From positions 1,989,590 to 2,053,589 of the forward strand of contig NZ_SJPR01000001.1 of assembly GCF_007859955.1 (NCBI RefSeq): 64,000 nucleotides of DNA. The letters are read 5' to 3'. The position numbers were made by a program, and so were the translations under genes. Source of the stretch: Botrimarina colliarenosi. GTDB lineage: Bacteria > Planctomycetota > Planctomycetia > Pirellulales > Lacipirellulaceae. The notes below the pieces were generated by a model. The model worked only from the letters and a program-made list of their open reading frames with translations. It made no database searches and was not told the DNA's origin. Position 1 is the stretch's first letter. Each line of letters begins with the position of its first letter. Positions 33,124 through 41,946 of this stretch are shown piece after piece.

Positions 33124-33372
33124 TCAGCGGGCAAGGTACAGATAACGGGCCACAGGCCGGTCGCTGTGCCGCTGGTTCACGACCAGGGTGCCGTAATGGC
33201 GCCGACGCACGGTGTTGCCGTAAAAGTGCCCGAGGCGATTGGGACGCTCGTGTAGCGGCAGCGAACGGACTTCGGCCTCGCTGGCGAGGACCGCCGCGAC
33301 GGGCGCCTGGGCCGAGACCAACGTGGCGGAAAGGGCGACGGTCGAAAGCGTCAGCGTGCGGAGAACGTTCAT
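33124..33372 (-). CDS. Small secreted protein of unknown function
   Basis: The protein has 82 residues. A signal peptide spans about 1-22 (MNVLRTLTLSTVALSATLV then SAQA). The mature part is small, basic and Arg/His/Tyr-rich (RPNRLGHFYGNTVRRRHYG, then PVARYLYLAR). An AGGA ribosome sequence precedes ATG 33372 by four bases. A TATACT hexamer about 50 bases upstream (33423-33428, reverse strand) could be a minus-10 box. No domain is recognised; a cationic or nucleic-acid-binding surface protein is only a guess. Confidence 0.6.
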   Translation of the reverse strand: MNVLRTLTLSTVALSATLVSAQAPVAAVLASEAEVRSLPLHERPNRLGHFYGNTVRRRHYGTLVVNQRHSDRPVARYLYLAR

Positions 33373-33430
33373 GGTCCTAGTTGAGAAATCTATTTGAGGT
33401 GAGCTGATCGATTGTTGCGAAAAGTATACA

Positions 33431-34435
33431 TCACAAATCGTGCGAGTCCGCCCCGGCGATGGTAGCCCCGGCACGCCAAGCCGCGATGTCCACTTCATCC
33501 GCTACAAACCGCACCGACCCGTCGGCGAGCACGACATTCACCCCCCCCGGATGGAGGCTGCGGGCGGCCCGCCAACCGAACGGAGTCCATAGCCGCTCAA
33601 GCGGGTTCCCGCTGGGGGGCAGCGCGCCGCCAAAATAAACCCCCATGCAGTCGGGCGTCGGCGAGTTGGGGGTCTGGTGATGGTTGTAAAGCGCGCAGCG
33701 GTGCTCGCCATTGGCCCAAGAGAAACCGCGCGGCTCGGTCTGGTTCCAGGCCTGAGCAGCCCCGCATCCGGTCTCGGTGAGCGGCGCCCCCGTGATGAAC
33801 TTGTACTCTAGCGCGGGGTCGTGCGGCCCGGTGGCGCGGGGTTGGCCGAGCGTGCTCTCGCTGGCGAGAACCGTTTTTGACAGGCCGTCCTTGATCTGCG
33901 CCGGACGGACCGCCGAATTGACGCCGAACGGTCCGTCGGTGTCGAACGGGCGTCCGCCGCCGAGGCCGGTTCCGGAGAGTACGGCATAGTTTGTGGGCCC
34001 GAAGCGCGGGTTCACCGCCGGCAGCGCGTCGCTCGGGCAGAGCAGATCGGGAATCACCTGCGAGACGCCTGCGACGTTGTCGGCCGTCACCGCAAGATTC
34101 ACGCCGTAGAGAGGCTGGTCGAGGTCAACGGCTTCGATCGTCGATTCGAGTTCCATGTACGGCGCGAGGGCCGCCAAGGCGCTCCAGCGGTAGAACGTCC
34201 ACGGCGTCGTCGCCGAGCGGGGGTCGGGCTTGGCGATCGAGCCGGCCGGCAACTCGCCGCGCGCCGCGAGGTGGTTCTGCATCGCCAGCCCGAGTTGCTT
34301 CAGCCGATTGACGCACGAGGTCCGACGCGACGCCTCACGGGCCTGTTGCACCGCCGGCAAGAGCATCCCCGTCAGCACGCCGACAATGGCGACGACGACC
34401 AGGAGTTCGACCAGCGTGAACGCGGCTCTTCTCAA
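33431..34435 (-). CDS. DUF1559 pseudopilin-like protein
   Basis: The protein has 334 residues and starts with a type IV prepilin signal, FTLVELLVVVAIVGVLTGMLLPAVQQAREASRR, whose Gly/Phe-Thr-Leu-x-Glu core is the planctomycete DUF1559 N-terminal methylation motif. The rest is the DUF1559 domain, with Asn-Tyr-rich and CPSDALPAVNPRFGPTNYAV segments and a terminal PGGVNVVLADGSVRFVADEVD, the classic DUF1559 end. These proteins occur in large paralogous families in planctomycetes and may form pilus-like or secreted surface structures. The start is TTG 34435, with a GGAGG ribosome site 5 bases upstream (34441-34445), overlapping the stop of the PEP-CTERM gene as TTGA. Confidence 0.9.
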   Translation of the reverse strand: MRRAAFTLVELLVVVAIVGVLTGMLLPAVQQAREASRRTSCVNRLKQLGLAMQNHLAARGELPAGSIAKPDPRSATTPWTFYRWSALAALAPYMELESTIEAVDLDQPLYGVNLAVTADNVAGVSQVIPDLLCPSDALPAVNPRFGPTNYAVLSGTGLGGGRPFDTDGPFGVNSAVRPAQIKDGLSKTVLASESTLGQPRATGPHDPALEYKFITGAPLTETGCGAAQAWNQTEPRGFSWANGEHRCALYNHHQTPNSPTPDCMGVYFGGALPPSGNPLERLWTPFGWRAARSLHPGGVNVVLADGSVRFVADEVDIAAWRAGATIAGADSHDL

Positions 34436-35631
34436 GAAGCCCTCCGGCAGGCGGCGGCGGCCGCTATGAGCGCCAGGACCACGGTCGCCGGCTCAGGGAC
34501 CGTGGCGACGCCGACGCCGCTCGGCGCCAACGCGATGCCGCTGATCGGCGGCAACCCGTCGGCCAGCACGCCAAGGAGATTGCCGTCGCGGTCGTATTCG
34601 AGGATCGACGCCCGGTTATCGGGGCGACGCGTCAGGCCCAGCGTCGAAACCAACAGCGTGTCGTTGGGCGAGAGGATTACCTCCGAAGGGAAGTTCGAGA
34701 AGAAGTCGGAGTTCGGCGGCAGTTCGCTCGGGAACTGTGGCGGCACGAACGGCACGAGGTACTGCCGATCGGTCCCATCGACGGCGAACGAGTTCACGAG
34801 GTTCGCGAAGAAGTCGGTCACCAAGGCGCGCGACTCATCCCCTTCGTGGTCACGCCAGAGCGTGTAGTCGGCGGCGTTAACGACGCCATCGCCGTTGCCA
34901 TCCGTCGGGCCCCCGCTGCTGTCGCCATAGTCGGCGGCCCACGCGTCGTAGTCGGCGGTGTTGGTCGTGCCGGACCGGTCGTAGTCACCCGATGGCGTCA
35001 GCAGGGTAATGTCGAGGATGCCGCCGAAGTTCGTGTTGTCGAAGGTCGTCAGGTTGGCGCCGTCCCACTGCAACACTTCACCCGGAGCCTGCAGCCCCCC
35101 GTTGGCGATCAGCAGGTCGCCGTTGGGCTTGAGGCCGATGCCGGAGATAAAGGCGATGTCGGACACCGCGTTGGCTTGCCGGACGCCTTGCGGATCGACC
35201 ACTGCGACCGAGCTGGTCTCGCCGATCTCCGCGACGTAGAGCGTGCCGTCGGGGGCGAACTCCAAATCGTTGGCGGCGCCGAACATCTGCATGAAGAAGC
35301 CGCCCGGCTCGTTCGCCAGCGGCGCACCGGTCACGGCGTCGAACCGGAACAGGCCCCCCAGCTGCGTGCCGACATAGACCATGCCGTCGAGCGGACTCAC
35401 GGCGACGTCTGTCATCAAGAAGAAACCGCTCTCGCTATTTTCCGGAAGGAAGGACGTGGCGACCCCCGTCGTCAGATCAACCTTCATCAGACCCGTGAGA
35501 CCCGGGTCCGCATCTTCCTCAGCGGGCGAAAAGACGTTCGTGGCGAACACCTCGTACGCCTGCGCAGGGGATTCAACAAAAGCGCAAATCGCTACTGCCT
35601 GCGCGCAAACCAACCCTAAAAGACTCCGCAT
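34432..35631 (-). CDS. PEP-CTERM protein with beta-propeller-like repeats and an internal dockerin
   Basis: The protein has 399 residues. A signal peptide covers about 1-25 (ending SPAQAYE). The body has propeller-like blades such as DVAVSPLDGMVYVGTQ, DLEFAPDGTLYVAEIG and ISGIGLKPNGDLLIANGG. Unusually, a dockerin-type calcium repeat pair (GDYDRSGTTNTADYDAW, 215-231, and GNGDGVVNAADYTLWRD, 246-261) interrupts the propeller instead of lying next to the sorting tail. Blades then resume (VILSPNDTLLVST, ISGIALAPSGVGVAT). The C-terminus is VPEP-hydrophobic-Arg. It is probably exported and anchored via exosortase. Its stop overlaps the start of the DUF1559 gene. Confidence 0.85.
   Translation of the reverse strand: MRSLLGLVCAQAVAICAFVESPAQAYEVFATNVFSPAEEDADPGLTGLMKVDLTTGVATSFLPENSESGFFLMTDVAVSPLDGMVYVGTQLGGLFRFDAVTGAPLANEPGGFFMQMFGAANDLEFAPDGTLYVAEIGETSSVAVVDPQGVRQANAVSDIAFISGIGLKPNGDLLIANGGLQAPGEVLQWDGANLTTFDNTNFGGILDITLLTPSGDYDRSGTTNTADYDAWAADYGDSSGGPTDGNGDGVVNAADYTLWRDHEGDESRALVTDFFANLVNSFAVDGTDRQYLVPFVPPQFPSELPPNSDFFSNFPSEVILSPNDTLLVSTLGLTRRPDNRASILEYDRDGNLLGVLADGLPPISGIALAPSGVGVATVPEPATVVLALIAAAAACRRAS
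34441..34445 (-). promoter_or_regulatory. Ribosome binding site that fixes a TTG start
   Basis: GGAGG on the reverse strand, 5 bases before TTG 34435 and inside the 3' end of the upstream PEP-CTERM gene. It supports coupled translation of the DUF1559 gene. Confidence 0.7.
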
Positions 35632-35757
35632 TGCCTGCTCTCGCTATCGGGGGGTGTCGTTCGTCGTTCCGCTATCGTGCGGAATCGGGGCCATTCCTTG
35701 AGGACCCCCGATCCTAGACACCAGCACGGCGGAAGTGAATCGTCGCCGGCGATTGTC

Positions 35758-37437
35758 TCAGCCCCCCCGAGCGCGGCTTTGCCGCCAGTACTTCAGGCCC
35801 GGGACAAAGAACGTCAACGCCGAGACGATCCCGTAGAGCGTCAATCCGTACTCGAATCCCGCCGTCTGCAGCGCCGCCATCGCGATCGCCGTAGCGAACA
35901 GTGCCGTCGCATGGACATAGAACGCCCCCGACAGCACGCCCGCCTTGACGACGAAAACCATCCCGTTAATCAAGCCAAGCACCGGCGACAGCGTCAGCAC
36001 CGGCAGCCGCAGCAAGTGCTCGACACCAAACAGCAGCATCACCGCCGCAACGCTGCCGCCCCAGAGGTGCGCGATCTGTCGCTCGACGGCCGTCACCGGC
36101 CCGGCGCGGTGGCGGAGCTTCCAGAAGATCGGCGCCCAGACCGCGAGCGCGCCGCCCCACAGCAACACGTACGGTGTCGTCGTCTTCATCACCGGCCACA
36201 CCGGCTGCATCACCTCGAACCAATTGGTGACGCCGCAGATGACCAGCAGCACCATCGCGTGCCACATCCACAGCAGGCCCCAGTTCTCAAGCAACGTGGC
36301 GTGGTGCGTCTCGCGGAAGACGCGGGCGAGGACCTGCGTGAATTGCCCGCTCCGCGCGGCGATCGGCTCGCTACGCAGGAACGCGTCGAGGTCCGCCGCC
36401 AGTGCGCCGGCCGACGCGTAGCGCAGCTCGGTCGGCTTTTGCAGGCAGCGGAGCGTGATCATCTCGAGGTCGCGGTTGACGCGACGGTTCAGCAACCGCG
36501 GCGGGGCCGGCTCCTGCTCGAGGAGCATCAGCACGGTGTCGACGCCGGTCGGGCCTTGGAACGGGGGCCGCCCGGTGAGCAGCGCGTAGAGGATCGCCCC
36601 GAGGCTATAGACGTCCGTCGCCGGGCCGACGTCGCCGCGCGTGCCGGCCGCCTGTTCGGGCGCCATGTAGGAGGGCGTGCCGAGGATCGCCCCGGTGGCG
36701 GTGAGCGAGCCGGTCTCGCCTTCGCCGAAGCGTTTGGCGAGACCGAAGTCAGTGACGTGCACGCGCTCGTCGCGATCGATGAGGATGTTCGCCGGCTTGA
36801 GGTCGCGGTGCAGGACGCCCTTCTGGTGCGCCGTCTCGATCGCTCGGCCGATGTCACGCACCAGCCGGGCCGCGTCGCGATCGGCGAGGGGGCCGCGCGC
36901 CAGCCGCGCGGCGAGCGTCTCGCCCTCGACGAACGGCATGCTGAAGAAGAGCTGCCCGCCGTGCTCACCAACCTCGTGGATCGGGACGACGCCGGGGTGA
37001 TCGATCCGCGCGACCGCCTCGGCCTCGCTACGGAACCGCTTTTGGTCGTCTTCCGACGCCAGCGCGCCGCGGAGGATCAGCTTGACGGCGACTTCACGGT
37101 CGAGGCTCCGCTGGTTGGCCCGATAAACGATCCCCATCCCGCCACGCCCGACCTCCGCGGTCAGGACGTAGTCCCCCAGGCGATACGGGAGCGGCAGCTC
37201 TTGCGCGGGGCCCGGCTTGGCGGTCTTCCCCGCCGGTTCGAACAGCTCGGTGGTCGCCATCGTCGCGACGGCGCTGGTGACCATGACCGCGCCCCACAGG
37301 TCGCGGAGGTCCGCGGCCAAGTCGGGGTGCGAGTCGACCGCCTCGTCGAGCCACCCCGTCTCGCCCGCTTCGGCGGCGGTGGTGAGCTCATCGAGCAGCG
37401 TGGCGAGTCGCTCGTCGGCTTCGGCGGTGGGGGGCAT
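35758..37437 (-). CDS. Membrane serine/threonine protein kinase
   Basis: The protein has 559 residues. An N-terminal helical region (1-85) precedes a complete Hanks-type kinase domain (about 90-360). It has the glycine loop VGRGGMGIVY, catalytic Lys119 (EVAVKL), HRDLKPAN (His210-Asp212), DFG (230-232), GTPSYMAPE and DVYSLG. The C-terminal part (about 385-555) has five or six membrane helices with no extracellular sensor domain that I recognise, for example LLWMWHAMVLLVICGV and LLWGGALAVWAPIFW. It lies directly downstream of an ECF sigma factor on the same strand (174 bp), a common planctomycete pairing, and probably phosphorylates or senses for that sigma pathway. Confidence 0.92.
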   Translation of the reverse strand: MPPTAEADERLATLLDELTTAAEAGETGWLDEAVDSHPDLAADLRDLWGAVMVTSAVATMATTELFEPAGKTAKPGPAQELPLPYRLGDYVLTAEVGRGGMGIVYRANQRSLDREVAVKLILRGALASEDDQKRFRSEAEAVARIDHPGVVPIHEVGEHGGQLFFSMPFVEGETLAARLARGPLADRDAARLVRDIGRAIETAHQKGVLHRDLKPANILIDRDERVHVTDFGLAKRFGEGETGSLTATGAILGTPSYMAPEQAAGTRGDVGPATDVYSLGAILYALLTGRPPFQGPTGVDTVLMLLEQEPAPPRLLNRRVNRDLEMITLRCLQKPTELRYASAGALAADLDAFLRSEPIAARSGQFTQVLARVFRETHHATLLENWGLLWMWHAMVLLVICGVTNWFEVMQPVWPVMKTTTPYVLLWGGALAVWAPIFWKLRHRAGPVTAVERQIAHLWGGSVAAVMLLFGVEHLLRLPVLTLSPVLGLINGMVFVVKAGVLSGAFYVHATALFATAIAMAALQTAGFEYGLTLYGIVSALTFFVPGLKYWRQSRARGG

Positions 37438-37510
37438 GGTCGTGGCGCGGGATTGGTTCGATACAGAGACCGTTGCGGCGAGCTTTTTTTAACGGGATAT
37501 GGCAACTCGA

Positions 37511-37607
37511 ACTGAGAAAGACGCCAACGAAAGAGCGCGGCGATCGCGGTTCATCCCCCTCCTCCGTTTGCTGGGGAGGGGGAACGCGCTTCGCGCCGTT
37601 TCTCAGT
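37511..37607. repeat. Palindromic element between sigma factor and kinase genes
   Basis: Outer arms ACTGAGAAA (37511-37519) and TTTCTCAGT (37599-37607) enclose an inner imperfect palindrome around CCCCCTCC / GGAGGGGG. It ends 5 bases before the sigma-factor stop and could act as an attenuator between the two cistrons. Confidence 0.7.
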
Positions 37608-37611
37608 CTCC

Positions 37612-38274
37612 TTACTCGTCCTCATCGCCGTCGTTCGCTCGCGGCTCCAGATCGGCCAGATGCACGCGCAGCCGGCGCATCGCCCGCAGGTGCCGCATGC
37701 TCGCCGCCTGTGCCGAGAGGTCGAGGGTCTCGGCTACCTCGGAGTTCGAGAGCCGTTCGAAGTGGCGCATCAGGATGATTTCTTGGTCTTGCTCCTCGAG
37801 CTGCTCGACCGCCTCGAGGAAACGCCGCTGCAATTCGTGCCACGTCGCCGCTGCGGCCGGGGTGAGTTGCCCGTCGCTGAGCTGGGCCGCGAGGTCGAGG
37901 ACCGACTCTTGGTCGTCGCGCGATGCGGCGGCGAGCGGCTGCTCGCGGTCCATGCTCCGCCGGGCCGCGACGCGGTGGCGGCGGTGGGCGTCGATCAACC
38001 GGTCCTTCGCCATCTGCCGCAGCCACAGATGGAACGGCATGATCGGGTTGGCGAGGTAGTCGGTCAGCCGGCGGTTGGCCTCGATCAACACGTCCTGGAC
38101 GATGTCGCTGGCGTCGACGCGGCGTTCCAACACCCGGTCCATCCGCAGGTCGATCATCCGCCGGATCGCGCCGCGGTGGCGGTCGAACAGCCGGTCCTTG
38201 GCCTCCGACTCGCCGCGACGGACGCCGTCGAGCAGATGCTCGGTGTCGTCGCTGCGGGGCCAGATGGATGCCAT
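37612..38274 (-). CDS. ECF-type RNA polymerase sigma factor
   Basis: The protein has 220 residues. Region 2 is recognisable in EAKDRLFDRHRGAIRRMIDLR followed by RRVDASDIVQDVLIEANRRL (minus-10 recognition) and FHLWLRQMAKDRLIDAHRRH. Region 4 lies in the C-terminal part, LEEQDQEIILMRHFERLSN, then SEVAETLDLSAQAASMRHLRAMRRL (helix-turn-helix for the minus-35). The long linker between regions and the polar tail DGDEDE are typical of planctomycete ECF variants. It directs transcription of target promoters and is probably controlled by the membrane kinase encoded next, because no separate anti-sigma gene is present. Confidence 0.92.
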   Translation of the reverse strand: MASIWPRSDDTEHLLDGVRRGESEAKDRLFDRHRGAIRRMIDLRMDRVLERRVDASDIVQDVLIEANRRLTDYLANPIMPFHLWLRQMAKDRLIDAHRRHRVAARRSMDREQPLAAASRDDQESVLDLAAQLSDGQLTPAAAATWHELQRRFLEAVEQLEEQDQEIILMRHFERLSNSEVAETLDLSAQAASMRHLRAMRRLRVHLADLEPRANDGDEDE

Positions 38275-38396
38275 GACGCGGAGGGGTAGGGATGCCGGGG
38301 GCGGCGGGCGCTCGCGGCCTCGCTAGCCTCACTATCGGACGCGCGGCGGGGAATGGCAACGCGCCGGAGTGTCGCATGGCGGTTGATTCGGGGATT

Positions 38397-38479
38397 CCTC
38401 CGGGAGCTGACGCTTCCCGGCTCGCTATCGGGCTTCGCTGCCGTCGGGCAGCGAGCCGGGAAGCGTCAGCTCCCGGAGG
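38397..38479. repeat. Perfect 30-bp inverted repeat, copy 2 of the CTCCGGGAGCTGACG family
   Basis: Arms 38397-38426 and 38450-38479 are exact reverse complements. They match the arms at 33005-33087 except at the outermost base. It lies in the 359 bp between the sigma factor start and the second BBP7-like gene. The rest of that gap shows no gene; it should hold both divergent promoters. Confidence 0.85.
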
Positions 38480-38633
38480 CCCCAAAAACGCCCTCCCCGC
38501 AAGCCCGCGACGCACGACTTCCGGGTTCTGACCTTGTTTCGCTCAAGTCGCGGCTGCTAAAAGCCGCCGCGCGGGCCCCGCCCCCCGGTGGGACTCGCTG
38601 CGCGGCCGCTTTCGACTCAACCCCCGACCCGTT

Positions 38634-40616
38634 ATGCAACGCTGGCGCCTAGCCCTCCTCGTTCTGTCGGCCTTCGCCGCGTCGCTGCCGACGCGTGCGC
38701 TCGCCCAGAACCCCGGCGAATCGGCCCCCCGCGGCGCGATGGGGATCCTCATCCGCAACCCCGACACAGCCCGCGGCGAGCCGCCGTTCGCCGTCGCCGA
38801 CCAGTACGGCAAGGTCCAGCGGCTCGTGGAGCCGTCGCCCGGCATGTCGCTCGACCGACTGGTCGGCCAGCGGGTGCGGATCAAGCACGACACGGGCCAC
38901 ACGCTGCTGGCGTCGCAGTTGGAGCTGCCCAACGCCGGCGCCGAGCGGGAGCGGAGCGTCCAGTTGAGCCGCGACGAACTGCGTCCTGTCTCGTCCGCCC
39001 AGTTCATCGCGCCGAAACGCGACGGCCGTCCCTATCAAGTCATTCCCGCGCAGCTGACGGACGACGACGCCACCATCGACAGGGGCGCCATCGACAGGGA
39101 CGCTGCCGATAGCGCCGCGCCGATCGACCTCGACCGCCTCCTCGCCGAGGAAGGGGACAGCCTCCCGGCCCCGATGCGCGGCGAGTCGCTCGAGCCGATC
39201 CCCGCCGACGACGATTACTACCCCGAGTCGGTCTCGATTGAGCCGATGGACCGAGGGATGGTCGGCGGCGGCGGGCACGACCCCGACTGCCCCCATTGCC
39301 GTGAGAAGGCGCGGCGACAACGGGCGACCAATTACGAGCCGGGTGGTTACGAAACGGGTGGCTGCCCGCAGTGCGCGGCGCGGAGCACGGGACCCTTCTC
39401 GCGTTGCCAGTCCTGTGGGCTGAGCGATGGCTGGTGCGGCCCGACCTGTAGCCCGGCGTCACGACGGGGCGTCTACGGCCGAGCGGACTACCTGCTGTGG
39501 TGGTTCGACGGCATGAACACGCCGCCGCTCGCCACCACCAACGACCTAGGGGGCGCCCCGATCCTCGGCAATCCCGGCACGCGCGTCGTCTACGGCGGCG
39601 AGTTGCTCGACGACCCCCGCAGCGGGCTACGGTTCACGCTCGGGGCGTGGCTCGACGACCGGCGCGACCTCGCCATCGAAGGCGACTGGATGTTCTTCGA
39701 GACCGAGACCGACGCCTTCCACTACAACGACCCGACCGGCCTCGGCATCCTCGGACGCCCCTTTTACAACATCGCGACCGTCGACGCGCAGGACAACGTC
39801 GTCGGGCCCGCCGAGGACGTGCAGATCATCGCCTTCAATGGCCAAGCCGGCGGATCGCTCGACATCGTCGCCCGCAGCGAGTTCCAATCCTTCGGCCTCC
39901 GGCTGCGGACCGGCATCTGCTGCCGCGAGCTGGGCGGCTGCCAAGACGCCTGCGGCTGTTCGTCTTGCACCGGCGGCGGGCTCCTCAATGGCCGCGGCGG
40001 CGGGGCGGCCTCGGGCATCTCACGTATCGACTTCATCGCCGGCTACCGCTTCTACGAACTCGAAGAACGCCTCGCGTTCAACGAGCGCGACCTGACTTTC
40101 CTTCCGTCCACCGGCACGGTGAATGTCAACGACCGCTTCGACACCAACAACGAGTTCCACGGCGTCGACCTCGGTTTCATCTACGACCTGCAGTCGCGCC
40201 GCTGGGGCCTCGAGCTCGCCAGCAAGATCGCGGTCGGTGGCACGCACCAACGCGTCATCGTCGATGGTTCGACCTCGTCGGGCTCCGGCACGGCGACCGT
40301 CACCACGCCCGGCGGCCTGCTCGCCCAGACCAGCAACATCGGCTACTACTCACGCGACCGCTTCAGCGTGATCCCCGAGCTGTCGGCCCGGCTGTCCTAC
40401 CGGGTGACGCAGCAGCTGAGCCTCAGCGCCGGCTACACCCTCCTCTACTGGGCCAACGTCGTCCGGCCGGGCGACATCATCGACACCTCGGTCGACGGCC
40501 GCCTCGCCTCGGACCCGCTCGCGACCGCGACCGCTGGCTCACACCCCCGGTTCGATTGGGACGAGACCAGCCTCTGGGCGCACGGCCTGAACTTCGGCCT
40601 CGACTACAACTACTAA
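38634..40616 (+). CDS. BBP7-like outer-membrane barrel with an N-terminal extension and a Cys-rich linker
   Basis: The protein has 660 residues, with a signal peptide at 1-25 (RWRLALLVLSAFAASLP then TRALAQ). Residues 30-210 are a polar region with GKVQRLVEPSPG and a QRVRIKHDTGHTLLASQLEL strand pair, resembling a small beta domain. Residues 219-272 carry eight cysteines in CxxC-like spacing (Cys219/222, 244/247, 258/261, 268/272), possibly a metal-binding or disulphide knot. The barrel starts near YGRADYLLWWFDGM (281) and ends in a hydrophobic aromatic strand (NFGLDYNY). It contains the RIDFIAGYRFYELEERLAF block of BBP7-like proteins. It is larger and more elaborate than the copy at 9286. Confidence 0.85.
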   Translation: MQRWRLALLVLSAFAASLPTRALAQNPGESAPRGAMGILIRNPDTARGEPPFAVADQYGKVQRLVEPSPGMSLDRLVGQRVRIKHDTGHTLLASQLELPNAGAERERSVQLSRDELRPVSSAQFIAPKRDGRPYQVIPAQLTDDDATIDRGAIDRDAADSAAPIDLDRLLAEEGDSLPAPMRGESLEPIPADDDYYPESVSIEPMDRGMVGGGGHDPDCPHCREKARRQRATNYEPGGYETGGCPQCAARSTGPFSRCQSCGLSDGWCGPTCSPASRRGVYGRADYLLWWFDGMNTPPLATTNDLGGAPILGNPGTRVVYGGELLDDPRSGLRFTLGAWLDDRRDLAIEGDWMFFETETDAFHYNDPTGLGILGRPFYNIATVDAQDNVVGPAEDVQIIAFNGQAGGSLDIVARSEFQSFGLRLRTGICCRELGGCQDACGCSSCTGGGLLNGRGGGAASGISRIDFIAGYRFYELEERLAFNERDLTFLPSTGTVNVNDRFDTNNEFHGVDLGFIYDLQSRRWGLELASKIAVGGTHQRVIVDGSTSSGSGTATVTTPGGLLAQTSNIGYYSRDRFSVIPELSARLSYRVTQQLSLSAGYTLLYWANVVRPGDIIDTSVDGRLASDPLATATAGSHPRFDWDETSLWAHGLNFGLDYNY

Positions 40617-40874
40617 GCGTCCGCGAAGAGCACCACTCAGCGCCCGCAAAAGGGGCGACCCTGCGCCGACGATGGCGCGCGCCTCGCTGCAGCCCGCGCA
40701 ATCGGCGCAACCGCAACAGCCCGCGTCACCGCACGGCGGGTACGTGCGGGGCGCCCCTTCTTAGCACGCTCTGGCCGGCGCTGCGCCATCCCGCGACGTA
40801 AGTTTCTTTTGCGAAGCGTCTCGGGCGGTCGAGTCGCTCCCGCTCCTCTCTCCGGGCGATTCATCCCTCTCGGC

Positions 40875-41411
40875 ATGTCCGAAGCCACGATCGATGCGCC
40901 GATCGACGAGTCGCTCCATGCGCTCGTCGAGGACTGGACCCAGGCCGAAGCGGGCCGGGCCGAGGAGCTGCATCGACTGCTCGAACCGATCGAGCAGGCC
41001 ATGGCGCAACTCACCGAGTGGGCCGACCGCATCGCCGCCGCCGAAGCCTCGGAGGCTACCGCCCGCAACGAGGCCGCCTCACGCGATCAAGCCGCCGAGG
41101 ACCGCCGGCGGAAACTCGAGCACGACCTGAAGCTCTCACGCACGCGGGTCGCCGAGCTCGAGAAGTCGCTCCAGGAACGCACCGCCGAACTTCTCCGCCT
41201 CCAGGCGGCCAACAACGAGCTAGCGGCGCAGCTACAAGAAATCGATGACGAAGAATCGCCCTCCGGAACCGGTGGGCCCACGACCGATCCGCCGCATGAC
41301 GGCGACCTGATGTCGATCCCCGCCGACGACGCGACATTCGCGGACATCGCCGTCGAAGTCGACGGAAATGAGGGCGTCGCCGAACGATTCGCCCGCTTGC
41401 GGCGTACCTAA
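40875..41411 (+). CDS. Coiled-coil protein of unknown function
   Basis: The protein has 178 residues. Almost all of residues 10-125 is predicted coiled coil by heptad pattern (LHALVEDWTQAEAGRAEELHR, RRRKLEHDLKLSRTRVAEL and LQERTAELLRLQAANNELA). An acidic, Ser/Thr/Gly/Pro-rich tail follows. No signal peptide or membrane helix. The start is ATG 40875 (MSEATIDAP). It may act as a scaffold. The neighbouring gene at 41593 is another small unknown on the same strand, and the two may form a small operon. Confidence 0.7.
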   Translation: MSEATIDAPIDESLHALVEDWTQAEAGRAEELHRLLEPIEQAMAQLTEWADRIAAAEASEATARNEAASRDQAAEDRRRKLEHDLKLSRTRVAELEKSLQERTAELLRLQAANNELAAQLQEIDDEESPSGTGGPTTDPPHDGDLMSIPADDATFADIAVEVDGNEGVAERFARLRRT

Positions 41412-41592
41412 GGGTTTAGGGGGCCGACATTGGCGGATTCGCGCGCCGATGAGGCCTGAGCGGCCCGACTGCTAGTTTGCGATAGCAATTTTGCGATCGG
41501 CCGCGCGAACCCGCCCAACGCCTCCGGCTGTCTCTCTTCACACAACCCCGTCGTCCGCCATTTCCCGACGCCTCTCACCCGACGCCCAGCCC

Positions 41593-41943
41593 ATGGTCGC
41601 CACCGCGCTGCCCCGCCGCATGTCGCCTCCCGCCCGGCAGGCCGAGGTGTCGCATGTCGTAGCGCCCGACGGCAGGCGGATCCCCTTCGACTCCTTGGAG
41701 CGGCTCGAGCAGCTCGACGACACGGTCTTCGCCGCCCTGTCGGGCGACCCCGCCGCGCTCGAGACGGTCCGCGCCGCGTGGCGCGAGGCGAGCGGGTCGG
41801 TCGACGCCGCGTTGCTCAACGAGACGCGCCAGCACTACATCGACCGCGCCCAGTCGCGCTGGCGTCGCAGCCAGCAGTCGCCCAGCGACCGGCTAACGCT
41901 CGGCTTCGCGGCGCTCGAGGTGCTCGCGATGCTCGACGGCTGA
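41593..41943 (+). CDS. Small unknown protein
   Basis: The protein has 116 residues. It lacks a signal peptide and is mainly helical after residue 30: RIPFDSLERLEQLDDTVF, an acidic stretch, then NETRQHYIDRAQSRWRRSQQ and RLTLGFAALEVLAMLDG. Third-position GC is strong, supporting coding. The start is ATG 41593; ATG 41620 is also possible. It converges on the AMP-forming ligase with 3 bp between stops. No family is recognised. Confidence 0.55.
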   Translation: MVATALPRRMSPPARQAEVSHVVAPDGRRIPFDSLERLEQLDDTVFAALSGDPAALETVRAAWREASGSVDAALLNETRQHYIDRAQSRWRRSQQSPSDRLTLGFAALEVLAMLDG

Positions 41944-41946
41944 ACC

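Noticed and set aside
35677-37515. About 610-codon open frame on the forward strand
   Set aside because: Antisense to the Ser/Thr kinase; no protein-like features.
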